DNA of 38,440 nucleotides from an uncultured Verrucomicrobia subdivision 3 bacterium (GTDB taxonomy: Bacteria; Verrucomicrobiota; Verrucomicrobiia; Limisphaerales; UBA11358): NCBI GenBank assembly GCA_903936645.1, contig CAIZWI010000106.1, forward strand, positions 1-38,440, given 5' to 3'. Of this stretch, positions 24,994-32,376 are shown one piece after another. The notes below the pieces were generated by a model, which searched no databases, was not told the DNA's origin, and saw only the letters and a program-made list of their open reading frames with translations. A program made the translations under genes and the position numbers. Within the stretch, counting starts at the first letter, position 1, and every line of letters begins with the position of its first letter.

Positions 24994-26577
24994 TCATCGC
25001 CAGATAAAAACAAACACGCCCGCGGCCCCCAATAAGAGCAGCGATAGAATTCGGAAATTTTTGAACCAGGGCACCCCGGCTAATTCCCGCGATTCCTCAC
25101 GGAACACGGCCGGATTCCAGACATAGCGGCTGACCACCGCCTCGCTGGGCGGGGGCGTCGCGAGGCTGGCCGCAATAATGATGACCAGCGTCAGCAACAA
25201 CACCACCGGAGCGACATATAAAAAATTCCAATTGCCCAGCGGCGTGTGCTGGATGCCCAGCATCAAGCTGATGCCGATGACCAAACCCGCCAGGAGGCCC
25301 GCAAACGCTCCAGTGGCACTGGCCCGTTTCCAGAACAACCCCGTGAGAAACACGGCCACCACTGGCGGGGCCATGTAAGCCAGGATTTGCTGGAAATACT
25401 TCACAATGGAGTCAAATTGATGGATGTGCGGTGCCCAAAAGGCCGCCACAGCAATGATGATCACTCCCGCTATGCTGCCAGCGGTCACTTGTTGCCGGCT
25501 GGTCATTCCCGGCCACCATTTGCTGAGCAAATCCATCGTCACCAATGTCTGCGCCGAATTGAGCGTGGAAGTCAGCACCGAAGTCATGGCGGCAATAAAG
25601 CCGATCAACACCAGCCCCAGAATCCCCGGCGGCAGCATGTCAAACACCAGCGTGGGATAAACTTGGTCACCTTTTTCGAGATGGGGATAAAGCACCCGGC
25701 CGGCAATCCCCGGCAATACCATCAGGAAAAAAATCACAAAATTAAGCGCTCCCGCCAGCAAATTGCCCCAGCGGCCATGGTTCGTATTGCGCGCGCTCAA
25801 AGTGCGCTGCACCATCGTCTGGCTCAATCCCCAAAAATAAAAACCCGCCAACGGCAGGCTGATCAACAAGGCCGGCCAGGGCACCGACGCATCATTCACC
25901 GGCCGGATTAAACTCAGGTGCCCGGGCGGGACCGCCTGCATAACGGCCGTCCAACCACCCGCCCGGGCAAAGGCGGTCACCGTCAAAACCGCCGACCCGC
26001 CCATCAGCACGAATGCCTGGATTAATTCCACGCGCATGACCGCCGAAAGCCCGCCCACGAGCGTGTACGAAGCCCCTAAAATGGCCAGTGCCCAGATAAA
26101 AACTGGCAGGCTAAATTGCGGCAAGACCATTTTCAGCATCAACGAGCCCGCATACAAGGTGACCGCCAGGTCGGCGAACATGTAGGCCACCACCGTCAGC
26201 ACCGAGAGATAAATCCGGCTGCGCGCGTCAAAACGCCCCTCCAAAAATTCCGGCAGGGTGTAAATCTTGTTCCGCAAATAAAACGGCAGAAAAAACACCA
26301 AAAAAAACACAATGGGCACAATCGCCGCCGAAATCCCATAATTAAACACCGCGATGCCGGTGTCATAGGCATCCCCCGACCACCCCACCAGCGAAGAACT
26401 CGAGACCACCGTGGCAAACATCGAAAGCCCCACCACGAACCACGGCATCCCCCGCCCGCCCAGAAAATACTCCTCCGCGTTCCGCCGCTTTGTATTGAAC
26501 AATCCCCAGCCCACAATCGCGAGCAGGTATATCAACATGACGACCAAGTCGACGGCCGAAATTTTTGGATTGAACAT
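24994..26577 (-). CDS. Sodium/solute symporter (SSS family), probable sugar importer
   Basis: 527 residues with about 13-14 hydrophobic membrane segments. The N-terminus (DLVVMLIYLLAIVGWGLF, then RRNAEEYFLGGRGMPW and SMFATVVSSSSLVGWSGDAY) is the classical SSS/SGLT signature. YTLPEFLEGRFDARSR, SYTLVGGLSAVMRVELIQAFVLMGG and GFIAAMTSVLTSTLNSAQTLVTMDLL also fit sugar-type members. It should import a sugar or small glycoside with sodium across the inner membrane. It is the first gene of the seven-gene operon, with site D immediately upstream. No SusC/SusD or ABC transporter is present, so this is the only uptake route in view. The substrate is inferred from neighbours: a mannoside, fucose or mannose. 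Confidence 0.92.
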   Translation of the reverse strand: MFNPKISAVDLVVMLIYLLAIVGWGLFNTKRRNAEEYFLGGRGMPWFVVGLSMFATVVSSSSLVGWSGDAYDTGIAVFNYGISAAIVPIVFFLVFFLPFYLRNKIYTLPEFLEGRFDARSRIYLSVLTVVAYMFADLAVTLYAGSLMLKMVLPQFSLPVFIWALAILGASYTLVGGLSAVMRVELIQAFVLMGGSAVLTVTAFARAGGWTAVMQAVPPGHLSLIRPVNDASVPWPALLISLPLAGFYFWGLSQTMVQRTLSARNTNHGRWGNLLAGALNFVIFFLMVLPGIAGRVLYPHLEKGDQVYPTLVFDMLPPGILGLVLIGFIAAMTSVLTSTLNSAQTLVTMDLLSKWWPGMTSRQQVTAGSIAGVIIIAVAAFWAPHIHQFDSIVKYFQQILAYMAPPVVAVFLTGLFWKRASATGAFAGLLAGLVIGISLMLGIQHTPLGNWNFLYVAPVVLLLTLVIIIAASLATPPPSEAVVSRYVWNPAVFREESRELAGVPWFKNFRILSLLLLGAAGVFVFIWR

Positions 26578-26591
26578 AGTATAGTCGCATT

Positions 26592-26657
26592 AGGCTAGCC
26601 ACTACCTCCCTGCGGGCCAACGACCATTTTGCGCAAAGGTGGGACATATTGCGCAAA
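26592..26657 (-). promoter_or_regulatory. Operator/promoter site D (paired TTTGCGCAA) of the glycosidase operon
   Basis: Cores TTTGCGCAAA (26628-26637) and ATTGCGCAAA (26648-26657) lie 20 bp apart. On the minus strand 7 bp (ATGGTCG) precede TTGGCC (26620-26615), then 17 bp and TAGCCT (26597-26592). The symporter ATG at 26577 follows closely, implying a very short leader. This site would switch on the whole operon from the symporter to the esterase. Confidence 0.72.
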
Positions 26658-26689
26658 TAATTCCCCTTCACGAGACCCTGGCATTCCTC

Positions 26690-26900
26690 TTTGCCGCTCC
26701 ATCGAAAGCGTGAAGATAGCCCCCCTCTTTTGGAAGTCCAGGCACTTGGTGCAATTGGGTGCCAACCGAATATTTTATGAGCGGCATCCCGCGCCGCCGT
26801 GCCTGAATAACCTTGGCAGCCCTCGTGGCTCGGGATAACCTTGTACCATGGACGCAAGCCCATTAATGCCCGGCCAGTCGGCCACCGAAGGCCAAACCGC
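26690..26900. other. Intergenic spacer before xseA with a short direct repeat
   Basis: ATAACCTTG occurs at 26807-26815 and 26835-26843, flanking GCAGCCCTCGTGGCTCGGG. The surrounding phrase is the kind that recurs between genes in some Verrucomicrobia, but one copy in this window cannot prove that. A loose promoter-like pair (TTGGTG 26746, TATTTT 26771, spacing 19) could serve xseA. Minus-strand frames here are not convincing genes. Confidence 0.3.
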
Positions 26901-28328
26901 GTGAGTAGTAAATCCTCGAAATCCCAATGGGACTTTGGCGAGCTGTTTCCCGCTGCCGAACTGCGCAAGGTTCTCTCCGTCAGCGAACTCACCACCCAGG
27001 TCAAACGGCTGCTCGAAAAATCCATCGGGCTGGTCTGGATCAGCGGCGAAATCACCAATCTCCGGGCTCAAAGTTCCGGGCACGTTTATTTTTCGCTCAA
27101 GGATGCCTCCGCCCAGTTGAGCTGCGTGTTGTTTCGGGGCACGGCCAGCGAGGCCCGGGCCTTGCTGGCGGATGGCCAGAAGGTCCTGCTGCAAGGCGAC
27201 CTCACGGTTTACGAGGCCCGCGGCCAGTATCAAATGATCGTCCGGGCGGTAGAATTGCAAGGCATCGGGGCGCTCCAGCTGGCCTTTGAAAAACTCAAAC
27301 AAAAGCTGGCCGCCGCCGGCCTGTTTGCCCCGGAACGGAAACGTCCCCTGCCCCGTTATCCCCAACGCCTCGGCTTGGTGACTTCGCCCACCGGCGCGGC
27401 CATCCGCGATGTGCTCCACGTGATTGAACGGCGGCACCCCGGTCTGGAAATTGTGCTGGTCCCCTGCCGGGTGCAGGGGGATGGCGCCGCCGCGCAAATC
27501 GCCGAGGCCATCCGCTGGCTGAACGCATTCAACCTCGCGCCCCCCGCCGGCCAGGCACCGCTGGACCTGATTCTGATCACGCGCGGCGGCGGCAGCCTGG
27601 AGGATTTGTGGGCGTTCAATGAGGAAGTCGTCGCCCGGGCGGTTTTTGAATCATCGCTGCCTGTGGTTTCCGCCATCGGCCATGAAATTGATTTTACCAT
27701 CAGCGATTTCGTCGCCGACTTCCGGGCCGCCACCCCCAGCGCGGCGGCGGAAATCATTACGGAAGGTTTCTTTGCCAGCCGCTCATTTATCGCCGACGCC
27801 CCCGCCTGGCTGCGCAACCGCGTGCAGCGCCGCATGCGGTCGGTCCGGGAGGACCTGGCTGCGTGGCACCTGCGCCTGACCCGCCGCCATCCCCGCCGCC
27901 GGTTGGACGATGCCTTGCAGCGGCTGGATGATTTGCAAACCAGCCTGCTGCGCTCCATCCAGACGGGCACCGCGGCCCGGACCGTGGCGCTGGAAAATCT
28001 GGCCGGTCGTTTTCACCGGGTGCGACCGGCCCAGGTGATCAAACAGCGGCGCGAGTCGCTCCGCCAGTTGGAACGCCGCCTAAACCTGCTGGGTCCCGAC
28101 CAAGTGCTGGCCCGGGGCTATTCCATCACCCTGGACGCCGCCACCGGCAAAATCCTGCGCCAGCCGGCGGAATGCCGGCCCGGCCAGCAGCTCCGCACGA
28201 AATTAAGCGGCGGCGACGTCCTGAGCCGGGTGGAGCCGGAGCCAGCGCCGGTAAAAAAGCGGAAGGCTGGTAAAACGTCCCCCGCCCCGGTTCCCCCCCT
28301 CGAGCCGGGCCGGCAGATAGAATTTTGA
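26901..28328 (+). CDS. xseA: Exodeoxyribonuclease VII large subunit
   Basis: 475 residues from the GTG at 26901, preceded by GAAGG at 9 bp; an ATG at 26841 would add 20 residues without family similarity. The N-terminal OB-fold (LSVSELTTQVKRLLEKSIGLVWISGEITNLRAQSSGHVYFSLKD) binds single-stranded DNA. The catalytic part has RLGLVTSPTGAAIRDVLHVIERRHP, ILITRGGGSLEDLWAFNEE and PVVSAIGHEIDFTISDFVADFRAATPSAAAE, all highly typical. A long helical region and LGPDQVLARGYSIT follow, then a basic, proline-rich tail. With XseB it degrades single-stranded DNA; xseB is not in the window. It is divergent from the glycan operon and probably unrelated to it. Confidence 0.96.
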   Translation: MSSKSSKSQWDFGELFPAAELRKVLSVSELTTQVKRLLEKSIGLVWISGEITNLRAQSSGHVYFSLKDASAQLSCVLFRGTASEARALLADGQKVLLQGDLTVYEARGQYQMIVRAVELQGIGALQLAFEKLKQKLAAAGLFAPERKRPLPRYPQRLGLVTSPTGAAIRDVLHVIERRHPGLEIVLVPCRVQGDGAAAQIAEAIRWLNAFNLAPPAGQAPLDLILITRGGGSLEDLWAFNEEVVARAVFESSLPVVSAIGHEIDFTISDFVADFRAATPSAAAEIITEGFFASRSFIADAPAWLRNRVQRRMRSVREDLAAWHLRLTRRHPRRRLDDALQRLDDLQTSLLRSIQTGTAARTVALENLAGRFHRVRPAQVIKQRRESLRQLERRLNLLGPDQVLARGYSITLDAATGKILRQPAECRPGQQLRTKLSGGDVLSRVEPEPAPVKKRKAGKTSPAPVPPLEPGRQIEF

Positions 28329-28405
28329 AATTTGCAATTTAACTCCGCGCCCCCAGCAAACGAATAATCGCGCTTTCATTTCCGGGGAATTTTTTTTAAC
28401 ACTAC

Positions 28406-29290
28406 ATGGTGCAAGATTTAATCGCCAAAGCGGACACGCTCCTCGAAGCGCTGCCCTACCTCCAAAAATTTTGTGGAGCCACGTTCGTCGTGAAATACGG
28501 CGGCAGCTTCATGGACTCGCCCGATCCCGCCGTGCGCAACGGCGTGGCGCGCGACATTGTCTTTCTGGAAGCCGCCGGCATCAACCCCGTGGTGGTCCAC
28601 GGCGGCGGCAAGGCCATCACTCGCGCCATGGAAGAATCCGGCCTCCAGGCCAGCTTCATTCAGGGCCAGCGCGTCACGGATGAAGCCATTGTCGCCATTG
28701 TGGATGAAGTGCTTTCCCGCCAGATCAATCCCGAGGTGGTCGCCACCATCGCCGCCCTGGGCGGCCGGGTGCAAGGCTTTGCCGGCACGGACATCTTCAC
28801 CTGCCGCAAGTTGTTATTGGACGACAAACAAAATCCCGGCCGCAAAATTGATATCGGCTACGTCGGCGAGGTCATTGCCGTGAACACCGCCCCGCTGCTG
28901 GAATGCATCGCCCGGGGCATTACCCCCGTCATCAGCCCCACGGCACGCGATGCCGAGGGCAAGGTTTACAATTGCAATGCGGACGTCGCCGCCGCCCAGG
29001 CCGCCATCGCCCTGCAAGCCAAGCGCCTGGTGTTCATGAGTGACGTGCCGGGGCTCATGCGGGACCCCAAAAACCCCGCCACGGTCATCGCCCATTTGCC
29101 CGTCAGCGAGGTGGCTGCGCTCAAGCAATCCGGAGTCATTGACAAGGGCATGATTCCCAAAGCCGATAGCGCTGTGGCCGCATTGCAATCCGGGGTGGAA
29201 AAGGTGTCCTTCGTGGATGGCCGGGTGCCGCACGCCGTGTTGCTCGAAATTTTCACCGACCAGGGCGTGGGCACGGAAATCGTGCCCTGA
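28406..29290 (+). CDS. argB: Acetylglutamate kinase
   Basis: 294 residues. It catalyses ATP-dependent phosphorylation of N-acetylglutamate, the second step of arginine synthesis, in the cytoplasm. VVKYGGSFMDSP (Lys30) and VVVHGGGKAITRAMEESGL are the nucleotide and substrate motifs of the amino-acid-kinase fold. YNCNADVAAAQAAIALQAKRLVFMSDVPGLM is the typical ATP-side block, and GGMIPK is represented by KGMIPKADSAVAAL. The N-terminal helix (DLIAKADTLLEALPYLQKF) resembles that of arginine-inhibited, hexameric enzymes, so feedback inhibition is likely. argD follows 92 bp downstream. Confidence 0.96.
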   Translation: MVQDLIAKADTLLEALPYLQKFCGATFVVKYGGSFMDSPDPAVRNGVARDIVFLEAAGINPVVVHGGGKAITRAMEESGLQASFIQGQRVTDEAIVAIVDEVLSRQINPEVVATIAALGGRVQGFAGTDIFTCRKLLLDDKQNPGRKIDIGYVGEVIAVNTAPLLECIARGITPVISPTARDAEGKVYNCNADVAAAQAAIALQAKRLVFMSDVPGLMRDPKNPATVIAHLPVSEVAALKQSGVIDKGMIPKADSAVAALQSGVEKVSFVDGRVPHAVLLEIFTDQGVGTEIVP

Positions 29291-29382
29291 GCGTTTTTCC
29301 AAGGAAATCCTTGCCATTCCGCCAGCATTCGCTAAAAACGCACCCATGCAATGCCATTTAACCACCGGACGGGTGTTTTAAC

Positions 29383-30666
29383 ATGAAGGAAATTGTTCCC
29401 ATCCCGCCGGCCATCGTGCACAACGAATTTGAAAAAATTCGGGAATTGTTTAAAACCAATGTGATCCCGAGCTACGGCCGTTTTGAACTGGTGTTCAGCC
29501 ACGGCCAGGGCAGTTATTTGTTCGATGTCGGTGGCCGACCCTATTTGGATCTAGGCAGCGGCATCGCCGTGTGCTGCCTGGGCCATGCCCACCCGGCCAT
29601 CACCGAGGCGCTGCTGGAGCAATCGCGGAAACTGATCCATGTTTCCAACCTCTACTTCACCGAACCGCAAGGCCGGCTGGCCGCCGAACTCGTCAAACGC
29701 ATCGGCCCCGGCAAATGTTTTTTTGCGAACAGCGGTGCGGAGGCCAATGAAGGCTTGTTCAAGTTGGCCCGGAAATTTGGCCACGACGAGGGCCGGTTCG
29801 AAATTCTCACCGCCGTGAATTCGTTCCACGGCCGCACCTTGGGAGGGATTGCCGCCACGGGTCAGGACAAGGTGAAAAAAGGGTTTGAACCCATCATGCC
29901 CGGCTTCCGGCACATTCCGTATAATGATTTGGCGGCGGCCCGCGCGGCCATCAGCCCGGCCACCGTGGCCATCATGATCGAAGGGGTGCAAGGCGAGGGC
30001 GGCGTGACTCCCGCCACGCCGGAGTACCTGCTGGGCCTGCGCGCGCTGTGCGACGAAAAGAAATTATTGCTCCTCATGGATGGCGTGCAGTGCGGGCATT
30101 ACCGGACCGGACGGTTTCAGAGCTACGAGCGGATTCTTGAAGGTTATCCTCAGGGGCAAACGTTCCTGCCGGATGGTATTTCCATGGCCAAGTCGCTCGG
30201 CGGCGGCTTTCCCATCGGCGCGTTTTGGGTCCGGGCACCGTATGCTGATTTGCTGGGGCCGGGCACGCATGGCTCGACCTATGGCGGCACGCCGCTGGCC
30301 TGCGCAGTGGCCCTGCGAATTCTGGAAGTCATTGAAGCCGAGCAACTGGCGAACAACTCGCGAAAACTCGGCGAATGGCTGGCCAATGAACTTGGCCGGC
30401 TGGCCGTTCAGTACCCGACCGTGGTCAAGCGCGTGCGGGGGCTGGGCTTTATGCTGGGCATTGAGCTGGCCGAGAACATTCCCGCTTTCCAGAAAACGGA
30501 CAAAACGGCGGCGCTCCAATTCGTCAACCGGCTGCACCTGGCCGGGGTGCTCGCCGTGCCAGCCGGGACCCAAATCGTGCGCTTGCTGCCGCCGTTGAAC
30601 CTCAAGCCCCAGGAAGCGGGCGAAGGCCTGAGCTTGATCGAGGAAATTGTCAAATCCCTGGTTTGA
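29383..30666 (+). CDS. argD: Acetylornithine aminotransferase
   Basis: 427 residues, class-III PLP aminotransferase. GSYLFDVGGRPYLDLGSGIAVCCLGHAHP, FFANSGAEANEGLFKLARK, FHGRTLGGIAATGQ and IEGVQGEGGV are family motifs. The PLP lysine is Lys270 in ISMAKSLGGGFPIGAF. The usual IFDEVQxGxGRTG block reads LMDGVQCGHYRTGRF: Asp233 is present but the following Glu is Gly. It transfers an amino group from glutamate to acetylglutamate semialdehyde. Its place between argB and argF supports ArgD rather than ornithine or GABA aminotransferase. It ends six bases before the next gene. Confidence 0.92.
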   Translation: MKEIVPIPPAIVHNEFEKIRELFKTNVIPSYGRFELVFSHGQGSYLFDVGGRPYLDLGSGIAVCCLGHAHPAITEALLEQSRKLIHVSNLYFTEPQGRLAAELVKRIGPGKCFFANSGAEANEGLFKLARKFGHDEGRFEILTAVNSFHGRTLGGIAATGQDKVKKGFEPIMPGFRHIPYNDLAAARAAISPATVAIMIEGVQGEGGVTPATPEYLLGLRALCDEKKLLLLMDGVQCGHYRTGRFQSYERILEGYPQGQTFLPDGISMAKSLGGGFPIGAFWVRAPYADLLGPGTHGSTYGGTPLACAVALRILEVIEAEQLANNSRKLGEWLANELGRLAVQYPTVVKRVRGLGFMLGIELAENIPAFQKTDKTAALQFVNRLHLAGVLAVPAGTQIVRLLPPLNLKPQEAGEGLSLIEEIVKSLV

Positions 30667-30671
30667 TCGGG

Positions 30672-31292
30672 ATGAACGCCGCCGCCCTGCAGCACCTGTC
30701 CGCCGCCGATCCCGTCATGCGGCGGCTCATTCAGGAAATCGGCGCGTGCGGTCTGGTCCCGGAAACCCGGCGGCCGCCCTTTCAATCGCTGGTCCAAGCG
30801 GTGGCGCACCAGCAACTGCATGGCACGGCGGCCGAGACCATTCTCGGCCGCTTCAAAAAGCTGTTTCCCGGCCGCCGCTTCCCGCGCGCGGCCGACCTGG
30901 CGGGGGTGACGGATGACCAGTTGCGCGGCTGCGGCTTTTCTTTCGCCAAAATCAAAGCTATCCGGGACATTGCCGAGAAGACCCTTTCCGGGGTCGTGCC
31001 GGCTTCGCGACAAATTGTGAAATTGTCCGATGAGGCGATCATCGCCCGGCTGACCGAAGTGCGCGGGGTGGGCCGCTGGACGGTGGAGATGCTGCTCATT
31101 TTCCAGTTGGGCCGACCGGATGTCCTGCCCGTGGATGATTTTGGCGTGCGTAATGGTTTCGGCATTGCCTACCAAAAGGGGGTCATGCCCCGGCCGAAAG
31201 AACTGCTGGCCTTTGGCGAATGCTGGCGGCCCTACCGCACCACGGCCGCGTGGTATCTCTGGCGGGCGGCGGATGCCAAGAAAAAGAAGTGA
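30672..31292 (+). CDS. AlkA-type DNA-3-methyladenine glycosylase
   Basis: 206 residues from ATG 30672. The HhH-GPD superfamily is evident: PFQSLVQAVAHQQLHGTAAETILGRF, the helix-hairpin-helix LTEVRGVGRWTVEMLLIF, and LPVDDFGVRNGF, whose second Asp (about 156) matches the catalytic Asp of AlkA. It should excise alkylated purines from DNA. It is shorter than E. coli AlkA because it lacks the N-terminal domain, as in many bacterial members. It starts just after the argD stop and lies 61 bp before argF, so it is probably transcribed with the arginine genes. It has no obvious metabolic link to them. Confidence 0.9.
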   Translation: MNAAALQHLSAADPVMRRLIQEIGACGLVPETRRPPFQSLVQAVAHQQLHGTAAETILGRFKKLFPGRRFPRAADLAGVTDDQLRGCGFSFAKIKAIRDIAEKTLSGVVPASRQIVKLSDEAIIARLTEVRGVGRWTVEMLLIFQLGRPDVLPVDDFGVRNGFGIAYQKGVMPRPKELLAFGECWRPYRTTAAWYLWRAADAKKKK

Positions 31293-31353
31293 CGAGTTAC
31301 CCTGTTTTGGTCTATAAAGCTACTTTGGGTGGTACTCCCGAAAAATTTGCGAC

Positions 31354-32250
31354 ATGAAAAGTTTGTTGTCTCTTGAGAAATTAGCGGCGCCGGAATTCAC
31401 CCGCATCCTGCAGGATGCGGTCAGGTTCAAACGCGAACGCGGCCAGCACGCCACCCAGCCGCTGGCGGGCCAGACGTGGGCCCTGATCTTTTCCAAATCC
31501 TCCACCCGCACCCGGGTGTCCTTCGAGGTCGGCATTCGCGAACTCGGCGGCCAGGTGATGTTTTTGAATGCCAATGACATCCAGCTCGGTCGCGGTGAAC
31601 CGATTAAGGATACCGCCCGCGTGCTGGGCCGGATGATTCACGGTGCCGTCATCCGCACCTATGCCCAGTCTGACGTGGAAGAGTTTGCGGAATATTCCCG
31701 GGTTCCAACCATCAATGCCCTGACGGACGACGAGCATCCCTGCCAGGTATTGACGGATATTTTCACCTTCGAGGAAACCAACGGCCCCATCGCCGGCAAA
31801 GTGGTCACCTTCATTGGTGACGGGGCCTGCAACATGCCGGTCTCCTGGATTTTTGCCGCCGCCAAACTCGGCTTTGAACTGCGGATCGCCGCGCCCAAGG
31901 AGTTTCAACCCGCGCCGGAAATCCTCGCCCGCGCCGGCGGCAATATTCATTGCACCACCGATTTGGACGCGGCAGCGGCAGGCGCCGATTTATTATATAC
32001 GGACGTTTGGGTTTCCATGGGCAAGGAAGCGGAAGCGGCGGACCGCCTGGCCCTGTTAAAAGGGTATCAAATCAATGCCCGGCTGGTAACCCTCGCCCGC
32101 CCGGGAGCCTTGGTAATGCATTGCCTGCCCGCCTATCGCGGCAAGGAAATCGACGCCGAAACGTTCGAGGCGCATGCGAACACCATTTTCACCCAGGCCG
32201 AAAACCGCCTGCACGTGCAGAAAGCCATTTTGAACTGGTCGGTGAGTTAA
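31354..32250 (+). CDS. argF: Ornithine carbamoyltransferase
   Basis: 298 residues. It makes citrulline from ornithine and carbamoyl phosphate in the cytoplasm. FSKSSTRTRVSFEVG contains the carbamoyl-phosphate STRTR loop (50-54). HPCQVLTDIFTFEE, FIGDGACNMPVSWIFAAAKLGFELRIAAPKEFQP, TDVWVSMGKEAEAADR and VMHCLPAYRGKEID (with the catalytic Cys) are all diagnostic and separate it from aspartate carbamoyltransferase. With argB and argD it makes a partial arginine cluster; argC, argJ, argG and argH are not in the window. A strong hairpin follows at 32296-32329. Confidence 0.96.
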   Translation: MKSLLSLEKLAAPEFTRILQDAVRFKRERGQHATQPLAGQTWALIFSKSSTRTRVSFEVGIRELGGQVMFLNANDIQLGRGEPIKDTARVLGRMIHGAVIRTYAQSDVEEFAEYSRVPTINALTDDEHPCQVLTDIFTFEETNGPIAGKVVTFIGDGACNMPVSWIFAAAKLGFELRIAAPKEFQPAPEILARAGGNIHCTTDLDAAAAGADLLYTDVWVSMGKEAEAADRLALLKGYQINARLVTLARPGALVMHCLPAYRGKEIDAETFEAHANTIFTQAENRLHVQKAILNWSVS

Positions 32251-32295
32251 CCCAACCGCCCGGAATAATCCCGCGGCCACCCATCCGCGAAAACG

Positions 32296-32329
32296 GGCGG
32301 GGCATCGGAACCCAAACCGATGCCCCGCC
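32296..32329 (-). terminator. Terminator between argF and the third PATR gene
   Basis: GGCGGGGCATCGG (32296-32308) and CCGATGCCCCGCC (32317-32329) form a perfect 13-bp stem around AACCCAAA. On the minus strand it is followed by a short T-run (CGTTTTCG), so it best serves the PATR gene that ends at 32377. It may also stop argF transcription, since the genes converge here. The loop shares AACCCAA with the terminator at 5511-5542. Confidence 0.82.
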
Positions 32330-32376
32330 GTCTTGCCGAACCCATACCCGCATCCGACAAAACCTTGCGTCAAGGG

